Made by a program: the position numbers and the translations under genes
The notes under the pieces: model-generated
The model's input: the letters and a program-made list of their open reading frames with translations, nothing else
The model's database searches: none
What the model was told of the DNA's origin: nothing
Origin: Mugil cephalus
Lineage: Eukaryota; Chordata; Actinopteri; Mugiliformes; Mugilidae
DNA length: 64,000 nucleotides
Direction: 5' to 3'
NCBI RefSeq assembly: GCF_022458985.1
Contig: NC_061777.1
Location: forward strand, 15,837,668 to 15,901,667
In this document: positions 14,501 through 26,103 of the stretch, in pieces
How positions within the stretch are numbered: position 1 is the first letter of the stretch
How the letters are laid out: the number at the start of each line of letters is the position of its first letter

Positions 14501-17500
14501 GTAGTGTGTTATAGAAGGGCATTAGAAGACTTTTTTACCTTTGTAACAATTTTCAAAAACCTTGCATTTCTGTTACTCATTGCAAGATCAATGCAGTTAC
14601 CATTTATGTTTCCTTGCCTTTAAAGGGCAAACAAACACAAGCATGCATTTGGACCATTCGAATACAAGTGCTGATTTGGACACTTGTCAACATACAAATT
14701 TCTCTTTCACTTCCAGGACTTCTTGCTCTTCTTCATGCTGATGATAGGCTGTATGTTTGGGGTATATATCCTGCTGCAGAATAAATTCGGGGCAAATCAT
14801 ACACCTCCATTATGGTATTGCAAGTATTTGCCTGTATTTATCAGCATTGAGGACACCATTAACCCTGACCAAATCCCCAACTCCATTTTTGAAATGCAGC
14901 CCCAAACTAGCAAGGAACCTCCACCATGCTTTCCTGTTACCTGCAGAAACTCATTATTGTACTGCTCTCCAGCCCTACCTTCTGCTACAGCCAAATATTT
15001 TTAAATTTTGACTCATCAGTCAAGAGCGCCACCATTTTTCTGCACTCCATTTCTGATGTTATCATGCATAGCTGAGTCTCCTGGCCTTGTTTCAATGTAA
15101 GAGGTATGGATTTTTTTGTCTGCAACTCTTCCATGAAGAACACTTCGGGACAGTGGATGAGTGTGCCTGGGTTCCAGTGGTTTTTGCCAGTTCTGAGCTG
15201 CTGGCTGCTGGACATCAATTTAGAAGGGAAATAAGCTTGATGTGTTTTTCATCTGCTGCACTAAGTTTCTGCACTATATTTCTGAAAGCATTCTTAGTTT
15301 ACAGCATTTTTTTCCACAGCTGCCCAAAACTTTTGCATGGTACTGTATATCTGTCGAAGACCACCCTGATTTGACCTGAGAATGTTGGCTTGATTTTTAC
15401 TGATTGACTCAATTATAACATGTGCTGAAGTTACCAAATATGATTCCTCACCCTATAAAGGGTTAATACGTGGCGGCAGCCGACTTGATGTTTTTATTGA
15501 GTGGAAAGTTGAATCATCATACAACAAGAGACACAACATTAACATGTTTGCAGTGTAGACAGAGGTCATATATTACTTTCACTTGTGTAATCTCTGAAAA
15601 GCTCCTATTCACATAACATACAATGTCAGAGCATTACATCACAGCTCTCTTCCCTCTCTCTCCCTCACACACACACACACGCGTTATATGGCTATCTCTG
15701 TGAGGACATTCATTGACAAAATGCATACTCTAGCCTTTTACCTAACCCTAATCATCTCAACTAAGTGCCTAGCCCTACCCCTTGCCCAATCCATAACCTA
15801 TTTGTAACCTTTACACTAAAACCGAGTCTTAACTCTCTCATAGCCTCGTAAAGAAGTGAGGACCAGTCAAAATGTCCAGACTTTGCACAAATGTCCTAAC
15901 TCCAGTGGTATAAAACTAAACGCTTGTCCTTAGAAAGACGGCTGTAAAAGAGGACACACACACGTACACACAAAAGAATTTCCATTAGCACTTTGTCAAA
16001 GGATCATTACCATGGCATAGTTTGCTTGAAGTCATGTTATGTGTACGTGTTTTTGTTCGTTTGGTTACAAAGACATACAGCGTTACCCCTACCCTATTTC
16101 ACTCAATGGACTAAAGTCCACTCTTTATTAATTTACAGTATTACAGTATTACTTCCAGTAGACACATTTTCATAACTTGCAAAGTGTTGTGTCTCCATTA
16201 ATGCTCTTTATTGCATGGCCTTTCAGGACTGTCGGGGGATGTTTGTAAGAGTGGAAACATTATGTAGATTACTTAAAGCTGGAGTGTGGGATACTTTCAT
16301 AAGAAAGACAATTTATTACATTCCTTGCAAAACACGAGGTCCATACTGTATTGATTAAGTGACGCATTTTATGTTAGGGATGAAGGGCGGGGGAGCCCCA
16401 TTAGCGACAGACAGGAAGTAACCAAAGGCAATGGTTTCTGATGTTCTGAATAAAAAAGAAACTCTCAGATTACATCGATTACGATCAATGGCAGGAACAA
16501 AGACGGGTTACTGCTCCACTGGTGTGGGGTTTCTTCCATGGGGAGATATATGTCATAAAAATGCCTCAAATACTCTGACTGCCAGAAGGGAGAGACAAAT
16601 GATATGCACTGTAGCTTTGCACAACATTTGCAATTGTAAAACATCTGCTGTTTGACATTTGTTTTGTTGCATAATACAATAGAAAATGAAGAAGGGAATG
16701 GCTCAGATTAAGTCTAGCTTGGCCTTTCCAAAACAAATTGGTTCCTACTCTTACAAAGCATGTCAGAGTCTGGAGACTGTCCGACAATGTGATGTTTTGG
16801 GTTTTTGATATCAACAAAAGGTGTACAGAGTGGACAAAGGTGTAAAGATTGTGAAAGACACAAAGGGAGAGAGGAGGTGAGGTGAAGTGAGGAGAGGAGT
16901 CTGAGGGCAGGCGGGAGGTGGCATGGTCCAGATGAATGAGAGCATAAAGAGTATTGGAAGAGGAGAGGGAGGGTGGGGGTTTATGCCTGGAGCTGGTGAC
17001 GCCAGGGAGGCAGGCAGGGAGAAAACAGCTGAGCTGGCACTGTGTCTTTATCAGCTGACTGCAGGCTGACAAAGCATACAGGACAGGCACGTACAACCCC
17101 ACCAAAATGCACTAAACTGAGACAGATCACTGCACACATGTGCAGACACTGACATAGTGGAATAATACAAGAGAAGGGGGGGAGGGATTTCAGCCACAAA
17201 CATACAACCTGCAAATGCACAAATGCATGATCAGTCGTGCAGAAACACAAAAAGGAGACAGAGTGACGTGTCAACAGTCCACCCACCCTCGAGAGGATTC
17301 ACAGTAGTATCTGATGTACACATGCATGCGTGTGTAGATGTTGATGTGTAGATGAAGACTTAGCGGCGAGTTGTGGCTTTTAACTATGTAAGAGGTAGAT
17401 TAATGGATTACAGATATATGGATTAAAGCACGCTAAAATGAACAGATGGATGGAGAGAAAATGTATAAGATCAAAACTGGCAAATTTGGAGAAAAACCAC

Positions 17501-18748
17501 ACAGAGGGGCAACAAATTTGAGTAACACTGAAGAAAAGTATTCAGATGAGAATGTGGATTAATACTGATGAATGAAATGTATCCTCCCTTTTCTGGGTTC
17601 ATTGATCACTTTGATGTCATGCGATCACGTCTGGTCAGTGTCTGTTGAATAGGTATTCAGTGATTTTGCTATGGCAAGAAGTACTTTCGCATTTCATGCC
17701 AATAAAGCAGCTTTGACAGAGCGATGGGGAGTAAGAGGATAGAGTGATGATCCAATCATGTCTGGTGGAGAAAGGATGCAACAGCTTAAGGGCAGAGTTT
17801 ACGTAAAAAGCATGGCAGCTGGATTACTCAAAGGACAACTTTTGGCTAAGCAAAAGTTATGTGGGCATATTTATGTGGCGGTGGCAGATTAGTTAGATTC
17901 TCATTGGAAGTTAAATTCTTCTGAACCAGGAAACAATGAATGTGGTGATATAGTATTAGCCCAGGGAAACTGTGTCAACGCTTACCAGTTATACAGCCAA
18001 GAAAAAGCAATCTCTTGGCTGCACCAATTCTGAAAATGGAACGTGTTACAAGGTAGTTAAACATGTGGTCAGGCGATTGAGTTATCGGGTCGGTCACTAT
18101 CCGTGCCGGCTGCTAGACCGCTTGAGACTGGGTGTGTGCCTTTATATGCTCACCTGCCATAGGCAAATCGTCTGTCTTTGTGATGATCCCCGAATGTGTC
18201 CCATAGCCTCAGGGACACACTGACCTCGTCCACTACATCACGAGATCTCTCTAACACCTGCAAAACAGACACATATTCCTTTAATCGGGTCGAAAGGTCG
18301 GTACTTCATTATGAGGTCTGTGTTTTAGTGGAATTGAAGGATTATTTAATCACAGGGCTAAAGGAAGTAACATTGCATAATTTTAAACTGCGTGCCTTTT
18401 TAACACTAATACAGCAATCAGTAGCTTTCATGAATTTCCTTCGGTTTTAATGCACAATAAACTTAGCCCAGTAATATAAGCACGTCCAGAAAGCCAAGTT
18501 TGTCTATATATGTCTCTTTCCACTGTGTGTGTGTGTGTGTGTGAATGTGTGCCCACCTCCTGGCATACACGGTACTGGTCGATGGCCCAGACGGTTGGCA
18601 CGTGGGTGGCAAGCAGCTGATACTGTGTGAGGGTGGCGTTGCAGGCCCGGGCACAGATTAGCCTGGTCTTGCCTACTGCATTATCCCCTACCACCACACA
18701 TTTAATGGTTTCCACATTGGGCCGCTCATAGTCTGTGTCTATATCCAT
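5539..18748 (-). CDS. rhobtb4: Rho-related BTB domain protein (RHOBTB family, best candidate rhobtb4), complete coding region
   Basis: Atypical Rho GTPase fused to two BTB domains; the family acts as CUL3 ubiquitin-ligase adaptors. Ten coding exons (5' to 3'): 18748-18557, 18257-18154, 13592-13407, 12480-11661, 11559-11340, 10370-10252, 6996-6846, 6657-6569, 6416-6311, 5717-5539. All junctions are GT-AG and keep frame, giving 721 residues (human RHOBTB2 about 727). Visible parts: P-loop GDNAVGKT (21-28), WDTFGD instead of the usual DTAGQ (83-88), GCQLD (139-143) in place of NKxD, a proline-rich linker (about 226-247), BTB1 split by an acidic insert (about 264-460), BTB2 (about 508-600) and the conserved C-terminal region through [12 protein letters not shown]. 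There is no CAAX box, as expected for the family. Family identity is firm; the paralogue is inferred from the wdr54/C2orf81 neighbourhood. A rhobtb2 label remains possible. Confidence 0.93.
5911..5950 (+). repeat. LINE-3'-tail-like sequence in the last rhobtb intron
   Basis: The text 'ccccagggataaataaagtatc' spread over 5915-5936, followed by ATTTATCTA units, resembles the 3' tails of fish non-LTR retrotransposons (a GGGAT..AATAAAG block, then short tandem repeats). Only the tail is recognisable, as expected for a 5'-truncated insertion. The call rests on remembered pattern similarity. Confidence 0.4.
7000..10250. other. rhobtb intron between coding exons 6 and 7
   Basis: This 3.3-kb intron carries a 17-nt poly-A run around 8258-8275 and no frame with recognisable protein similarity. 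I see no clear repeat with identifiable ends, and nothing else is supported. Confidence 0.6.
12481..13406. other. rhobtb intron between coding exons 3 and 4
   Basis: About 0.9 kb of AT-rich intron with a short AT repeat near 12660-12670, tandem TTTAGAC units at 13195-13214 and a poly-A run at 13218-13232. No coding or RNA signal is visible. Confidence 0.6.
13951..13996 (+). repeat. TGTC/TC simple repeat
   Basis: Four-base TCTG units run into a CT dinucleotide tract, broken by GGTTTT, inside the rhobtb intron between coding exons 2 and 3. It is low-complexity sequence and no function is visible. Confidence 0.7.
14707..15345 (-). mobile_element. Decayed Tc1-like DNA transposon, truncated at its transposase 3' end
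   Basis: The right end, ending at 15345 and followed by TA, carries an inverted-repeat-like sequence containing CAAAACTTTTGCATGGTACTG, the form seen at ends of fish Tc1-like elements. Transposase remnants read on the minus strand. A piece with TDESKF is near 15005-15030 and one with [12 protein letters not shown] near 14890-14930, both typical of the Tc1 DDE domain. Similarity to the family continues to about 14707 and then stops abruptly, so the C-terminal part and the left terminal repeat are missing. The frame is broken between pieces, so the element is dead. It lies inside the 4.6-kb rhobtb intron between coding exons 2 and 3. Confidence 0.8.
15658..15975 (+). repeat. Interspersed repeat with degenerate telomere-like CTAACCC units
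   Basis: A CA microsatellite (15666-15681) is followed by GTGAGGACATTCATTGACA, then by diverged units of the type ACCTAACCCTAA, CTAGCCCTAC and CATAACCTA. The segment ends in another CA-rich stretch near 15956-15972. The order 'GAGGACATT..ACCCTAACC..AAAACC.AGTCTTAAC..GAGGACCAGTC' matches a repeat widely scattered in fish genomes. The telomere-like units probably reflect the repeat's own make-up and not an interstitial telomere. Confidence 0.6.
18526..18543 (+). repeat. Short GT microsatellite beside the first coding exon
   Basis: A GT dinucleotide run lies about 14 nt past the donor of the first rhobtb coding exon, within the intron. Confidence 0.75.
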
Positions 18749-18758
18749 GGAGAGGGCC
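18749..18758 (-). other. 5' UTR tail of the first rhobtb coding exon, with splice acceptor
   Basis: A pyrimidine-rich tract ending in CAG (minus strand, 18759-18790) abuts GGCCCTCTCC and then the start ATG. The exon therefore begins only 10 nt before the start codon, so at least one untranslated exon must lie further upstream (higher coordinates). Confidence 0.75.
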
Positions 18759-21700
18759 CTGGAGAATGTAGAGAGGACAGAGAGGGGGAAACCGGTTAGT
18801 TTAACATTCAGGAGAGATTAAAATCACATTTGATAAAACATCCCAGGAATAATGACACTGCATTTTTGACAATGAAAGCAACTGGCATCAGTAGCTTCAA
18901 ACTCTCGCCCAGTCCGGCCAAGGGAAGCTTTGTTAAGGCTCTAAGCCCCCGTAGCTGTACTGCCCAGTGTACACAGGCTTCTGCCAAACCCCCAAACAGA
19001 ACACATGGCTCACAGGCTGAGGAATAGAACGACGGCAGAGCTATTTCTGTAACAGCACGGAGAGAGGGAGCGAGAGAGACAGAGAGAGAAAGATGGAGAA
19101 ACAATAGAGAGCTGAATTGACTGTCCTTTCCTGCCCTTGTACATCTTCCTCCCTGTCTGCTCCACTTTTAGTGCACTGGAAGCATCCTCGTTACGGAGAA
19201 AACACAAGGAAAGATGAGGAAACAGCTATACTGGCAGCACAAAAAGACTTCTTCTTTTAACACCAAATATGACTGTGGAAAGCTTACCAAAATCCCCTTT
19301 CCATAAACTGCTTACAGACATGTCTGACGTGTCAAAACACATGTCAATGCCCATTACAAAAAACTCCTGGAGGAATCTGCTCTGTTGCAAAGGCACCACC
19401 ACTACCCCGCATGCAGAGATGGACCGGTACGCCGCTAATCAGTCCGTTCATCACTTCAGCTTGGTCAAAGGCCCCATAAATAGAGCATTTGAAACATTCA
19501 TAAAGGGCTTTGCGTGTCATTCCATTGACGCTGCTGGCATCGATGGCAGACACCGGCAGCTAAAAATGGCATCTATTCATCGGACACATGAGACGGCAAT
19601 TCGGCCGTGAGATGGTCTCTATGTGTTCGTGTACTTCCGCTCTGTATGTAATGTCATTGCTGCTTTTTCCCTAAAGACCTAAGGCATTAGTTTTCCTTCT
19701 TTGTGGATCCTGATTTCAAAAGGAACCCCACACATTAGCCAGAAAGTACACAGACAGCACAGACAGCCTACCTTTGTCTATCTGAGCTGGAGAAAGGTGT
19801 CTGTCAAAGACGCTGTTCCCTGAATGGTCCATATGGAAGAGAACTATGAGTGAGAGAGTTATAAATATCTCTTCCCTTACCACCTCTCTAGCTGTGACAC
19901 CCTTGGAGACACGTACCACAGGTAGAGGACACAGATAGAAGAGGCAATAAAAAGGCAGCACCACACTGCTGTTACCTAACTGCCTTCTTTCTGCCTAATG
20001 GTCACAGCAGACGTCCTCTCTGTGCTGCATTAAGAAAAGCAAGGAGCGCTTGCGCCCTTTGCCAAGTACCATCCCGTCTCCTTTTACCCATTACTTCCTG
20101 TGTCTCCTCACAGCTATCAATAAAGGTTTAAGGCCAGACAATAACACCTGGCACACCACAGGTGCTTCTGTAACGTCCTTGCAATGTGTCAATGGACATA
20201 TGAGCGAGAATTACATCGACTGCACTGGCAGAGAGAAAGGGAGAGGGAAAGAGGATGTAGATTACTGTTAATTCCTAGTGTATCCAATGCAACAGTAGAT
20301 TAGCAACAGGAATTGTACAAGAGACAAGGCAGGGAAGGGATTATTAGTCTTAGCGAGAAAAAGAGGGACTGTGAGCCCAACATTAGAGTCAGTCAGTCAC
20401 GGCATGGGGATCGAAAGGGCAAGACCAGCAATAACCGAGGCTGCTCAACGGAACAAATCACAGATTTTCCTGCTGTTTTCCTACGTCCAAGTGTGTGCGT
20501 GTGCATTCAAGCGTGTGCATGTGGTAATGAGCACTGGGCCAGTCCACGATGCAAAGAGTGGCGTGACCAGAAGGCGGCGTCGGCTGCAGTGTGGACAGCT
20601 TCTCGGGGGGATCGAGAATGCCCAGCTCGTCCTGCATCTGAGGTTCTTCACCAGAGCGAGTCCAGTCATGCATCAGTCAGTGCACCTAACACAATTTGCC
20701 TCCTCATGCATCACTGCACAGGACAAATATGCACCTGCTCACGGGTTTATATTTAAACGTCATGAGCTTACACAGACTTCACCAATTATTTTTAATTGCA
20801 TGGCAGGAGGATAAGCAGGCGACGGATACTGCGAGAGCCAAGCGGTGCAGCTCAGAGGAGTGGAAAAAGAAGCTGTAAAGATCAGGTTTCATTTTTAGCC
20901 AACGACCTATAGTGAACTGTACACAGACGTCTAGACTTCATCTCTTGGCCAGTGTCATCTTCCCAGAAAGGCAGTAAAAGAGTCTGGGAGGACAAAGAGG
21001 TGGTGGAATGTGACAATAAAATGTGCATGAAAGACGTTTTGTTGCGTGTGTGCACGCAGCTCTGACTATTTCATCGGCTTATTGATGGGTGTAAGCAAGG
21101 CAGTGATAGGAATGCTGTGACAAAAGCGCCCACTTCACACACAGCACGACCCTTCAGGTTCTCAAGTAAGTCTAAGAGCATTTTGTGTACAAGGGCGAGA
21201 GGCAAAGAAACTCATCCTTAATCCACTCAATCCAACCACACCTTCTGACCTGACTCTGCTTATCATCTTTCAGTAATCGCTTTCTACTATCCTTCTTCCC
21301 ATCTTCCTTGTCTCAAGAGATTATTCTCTCACATTTTATGTCAGGGCCTCCGCTCGCCCTTTTAATTAGCAGCTATCTGTCTGACCTATCTACACTTCTC
21401 TGGAAGGCCACCAAGGAGTGGCATTAAACAAACAGCTTTCCCACGTCCGTTTTGCTGCCCCATCATATTCCCTCTGTTATGTAACACATTTAGCAATCCA
21501 CTGGCAGGAATAGCTCATCCCAGAACCTTCAACAGTCTCTATTCGCCTTTGACCACTTCCTCTCGGGTATACTCCGCCCCGATGCCATGATCAAAAACAA
21601 CAAGTAAAGACTTTAGATCCATAAATAGGCCAACACTTGAGCACTAATGCAGCGGTGTGGGGTTGTCTACATAGTGAAATTGTCCATGTGTAACTGATGG

Positions 21701-24369
21701 CAGATACGATTGGTATTTGTGTAATCATGATAACGTCTTGATTTCATCCCTGAGCCTCAACGTTTTGACAAAAGTCTGCTATCATGAAAGGAAATGCCTA
21801 CTCACATGTGTTTGGGCATACTTTTCAGGTGTGTATATGTGTGTGTGTTATGTGTGTGTTTGAGACACTGACTGCCACAGGCACAGCTGACACAGACTGG
21901 TTACATAACCTGGTCTGTAGCCTCTGCTTGGCTCCCTGGCTGGCTGACAGTAGACCTCAGACTCAGTCGCACTAGCACAGAAATGCATACACACAAGCAT
22001 GCCTGCACGCACTTGCCTCACCCACTGCAGATAGCTGTGGGATTTACATGGCCCGTGGCAGACGTTGTTGTTGTTGTTGCTTGCGTCTATCCTACTGAAC
22101 GAAAGGGTCTTTGGAAACTGCATGTCAGCCTAGTAGAGAAACCCTTCTTCAAAGCAACAATGCTTTGCAAACACAGATAGACTCCTCTTGATGCCCTCAT
22201 TTCCTTTATCCCTCCCCATCTTCCTACCCCTCCTCCTCCTCCCATCCATATTTTCCACTGATTCCCTCCATTTATTTCTCGTGCTTTGGCTTGTTTCTCT
22301 CTGTCTCATTTCTATTTTGTATGCCTTTTAGTATCCACTCCATTATTTTCATATGCAAATCTTGCTTTTCTCCCTCCTACTCTGCTTTCTCACCCATTCT
22401 CACAATTCCCTCTTCAAGGCTATTCAGATAAAACTAACAGATGAGCTGGCAAATCTTTTGACTTTGCTTTTGAGGGAGCAGATCTTTATTCATAGGGCGA
22501 CGCTTTCTTGCTAAATATTTTGCAATTGCATACAAAATTATGTTTCTGCATGCGGCTCTTTTGCAAATACAGCTTCATATACAAGTATCCAGCACAGATT
22601 CATTCAGTAATGACAGAATACTGTAGTTTGTAGCTGAGTGTCTGAACATGTCATGAATTTGGACAATTGGGTGCGCAGAATTTTGCGTTACCCCTCTTAC
22701 ACCCAGTCAAGGCATTTACTGTAACCTTAAAACCAAGGACTCAGTCAATGACCCACATACTGCTACTTTACTGATCAGGAAGTGGCTTAAGTCTGTCTGG
22801 AAGAAGATATCCCATGCCATTTTAAGCCTAGTATAAAGTGCTTAACCTGAATGCTAACTATCAAATTACACTATAGAGTTGAAAAATCCATGAGCAGCAG
22901 CTCAAATAATATTTTTTTCACATAATTGTTCTCACGCTTTACAAAACTTTCCACAGTGTCTAGACAAAAGTGAGAACACATGAAGCATAAAATATTACAA
23001 GCTCTATTAACTCTACGTATCTTCCACTACAAACTGTCACAGGGGTCAGCACATTCAAGCCAGCCATATAATGCTGGCTCACTATGTGGGTTCGTCGGTG
23101 GTGCACAACGCTATCTCAAAGCTGTTGACTCAGTCAAAGCTCCGGGCACGGTGCCTAATCAGGAGTACAGTAGCTCTGCCCCAAACGCATCAGACAGTGC
23201 ACAATGACAGCACCACCTTCGATTCATTTAGCGGTAGTGGCGGCCAGTGAGACAAAGCCTCTTTTCAAACTCCTATTCATGCCAACTGGTGTTACAGTGA
23301 CGCGTCAGCATTGGCAGGATCTTGAACCATTTTGACAGGTATGTTTAAAGTTTCAAAGAACCGAAAGTGAAGTTGGCATCTCCACAAAAAGATGAACCGC
23401 CGTCACACAGTGGCCATTAATAGACATCCTCTCAGGAGAGAAAAAAAAAATATGCTGGCTAAAATACAAGGATTGCACAATATTGCGAGCTTGCCAAGTG
23501 TTTTATGCAATCCTGTAGACGTGATTAATAGCCTGTGACTAGAAATTAAATGATGGCCAGATAAGAGCTTCTCATGTGAGAAATTATTTATTTATTTCCA
23601 GGCAGGAGTGAGAGTATTCTTCATCAGCCACGCAGCCACCTGCGTAACACAATCCCTCTGATGTCGTCACAGCCACGGATCAGCATTACAGCGTGCGTGT
23701 GTGTACGTGTGTGTGTGCGCGCGCACGCGGATCGTCTGTAATCTAACAAGTTTTTTTGTCATCTCCAGTCAAATTTTTTTGATCCGCATGCTCCTCCAGT
23801 AAATACCGTGGTGTAGGATCACTCCACTCATCAATGAAAAGAACCTTGTCTGCTCCCTCTCCCCGCAGCCATTCATAACCACCTGGTCCATTCATATATT
23901 TTTTTCCTTTTTTTTTTTTGGAAACCGATTCAACAAACCAATGAATCAATTCTTTTGTCATCCATATCGGGACAGTTGAAATGCATAACACACACCTTGT
24001 GGCAGGGCAGTACTAGGGTATATTTCACTTAAGGATGTTATAAAAGACAGGTGCCTACTAGCCTACATCCTAAATGATGCGCTGATTAGTCTTGCGTAAC
24101 GTGCCAAGCCCATCCGCTGCACTGGCCACAGCAATGAATCAAAATGTTATACAGTGTGATCAGTCTGTGCTGCACGTGTGGGATTTCACAAATAACAGTC
24201 ATCCCCCATTGTGACACCTCATTGTATAAAATAATCTAATTTAATACGGTTTAGATGTAAGAGGCTCTGGAACTATTACCTGGCTATTATAGAGATATAC
24301 GAGGAGATTAAACCCCTAAGTACAATAATGTCACTAGACTTGAGCAGCATACAGCTGGTAAAGATTTGG

Positions 24370-25010
24370 AGTGAATAGTATTTCAAGCGGCATGTGGATT
24401 GCTTTGTGCACAACAAGGAGAGCAAGAACAGTTACCCAGTATTCCTGCAGGAGGGGTCCCTACCTTCCGACGGTTCCTGAATTGACCCACATGCCACTCT
24501 GCTGGTGGTTCAGCCGGTCTCCCACACCGGACAAAGAAATGCGGAGAATGAAGAGACGTTCGCGGTGGCCCCGTTCTTTAACAAAGAGCGCAACTGCAGA
24601 CAGGACCTGTGCCCTGTCACATCCTCCACCTCTCACTTTCCCTCGCTGCCTCTTTAATCCAGCGCCTCACAGAACTCAACAAGTATCGACTCGCTTCCGC
24701 AGATCTGATATTGTGCAGTTTCGTTTTTCAAACTGACACCGTTTCGACTGTGACCTAAACATAACTGGCCGAAAGATGTTTCTGGTCCGAGCCACCTCCT
24801 TTTCTGTTGTTGTTTCCCCAGCTGATTTCATCACGGACACGCCCCCACGACTGCGCGTCACGACACACGGCGGCCAACTCTTTTCGTGTTGCGTTCAGGC
24901 TCTGCTTGAAAGGGGCAATTTACACATTCACAAGAGCGGCGCCCTTACCCTATACCCACTCCGACCGACACCTCAGATGCTTGACAATTACAGATCTGGG
25001 AGACGACTTC
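24370..25010 (-). promoter_or_regulatory. CpG-rich island with a minus-strand splice donor; candidate alternative first exon/promoter of rhobtb
   Basis: CG dinucleotides are much denser here than in the flanks, for example at 24540-24600, 24690-24760 and 24836-24875. A good minus-strand donor, CGGAAG followed by gtaggga, ends at 24464 and could splice to the acceptor at 18759. A second GC-rich spot (ccccgcccccg) is at 25311-25321. A promoter within the gene is inference from base composition plus the donor. Confidence 0.35.
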
Positions 25011-26001
25011 TGAAAAAGGAAAACTTACACTATATAGCATTTGTAAAGTGCATTCATTCAATTATTATAATAGCTGCCGTTCGCTACAGATGTCCAGCTT
25101 TACTGTGTTATGTATCTTCTGCAAATTACAAACAGTGGTCAAATAGCTTTCTTTGATATAAATAACACCAAGAAAAGGCGATTTAACAGTCCAAGTGAGC
25201 TATATATAAGACTTTATGTGTCGGATGTTGGAGCTAAAGAGGATCACTTTAAGGTCTCGTAAGACGTTAGAACAGGAGAGCCAATCATATCCTGCAATGC
25301 GGTAATGGCCCCGCCCCCGAAACTGTGCTCTTTCTATCCTGTTAACTCAAAACACTCTGCAAAGCATGCTGTCTTTAATTGGTCTTTGTGCAGGCTCTGT
25401 ATGCTTTTACAGAGATATAATTATTAAGACACACGGAAAGGGGCATATTAAAAAAATAAATAAATAAAAACCTAAAGGTATCAAGAGAGATCAAATGAAA
25501 ATCAATTATGAAATGTCCACATGTATAAATATCCATCTGACTGAGCTCTATTTATCCTTTAATCCTTGCTTATACAAGTAAGTCATCCTCTCTCTAAACT
25601 AAAATCCAGATAAATTATGCAATAGTGTTGTTATTACTCATGGCAATAGAGAGAATTTTTCTTCTGTGGTTATTCTGGGTGATCGGGCATAGCAACTGCC
25701 ACATAGCAACTGTAGTGCTTCTAAAGCCAATACAGGAAAATACCAACAGTACATTGTCGACTGGATCATGGAAAATACAGGCCTTTTGCCCTGATATTTT
25801 TCCTTGATCACAATGTCTGGGAATTCATATCTGGAATGTTAATCTGTACCAGGAGACGGGAAAAATGCTACCATGTCACCAAGACTGCAAAAATACCACA
25901 CTCTTCTGTAAGAAAACTATGTTTAATTTAAATTTTAAAAGCTTTACCCATACATCTTTTCAAAACAGGAACTTTCTCCTGACTTTTAACATCTCCCACT
26001 C

Positions 26002-26103
<102 letters not shown>

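Noticed and set aside
15658..15975. Interstitial telomere from a chromosome fusion
   Set aside because: Units are highly diverged and embedded in a recognisable dispersed repeat with non-telomeric flanks.
16566..17105. 179-codon minus-strand frame in a rhobtb intron
   Set aside because: Composition is leucine/serine/proline rich from a purine-rich strand; no family similarity, and it lies inside the well-supported rhobtb intron.
20313..20814. Two overlapping 147-codon plus-strand frames
   Set aside because: Overlapping frames in different phases with no similarity or splice context; likely chance.
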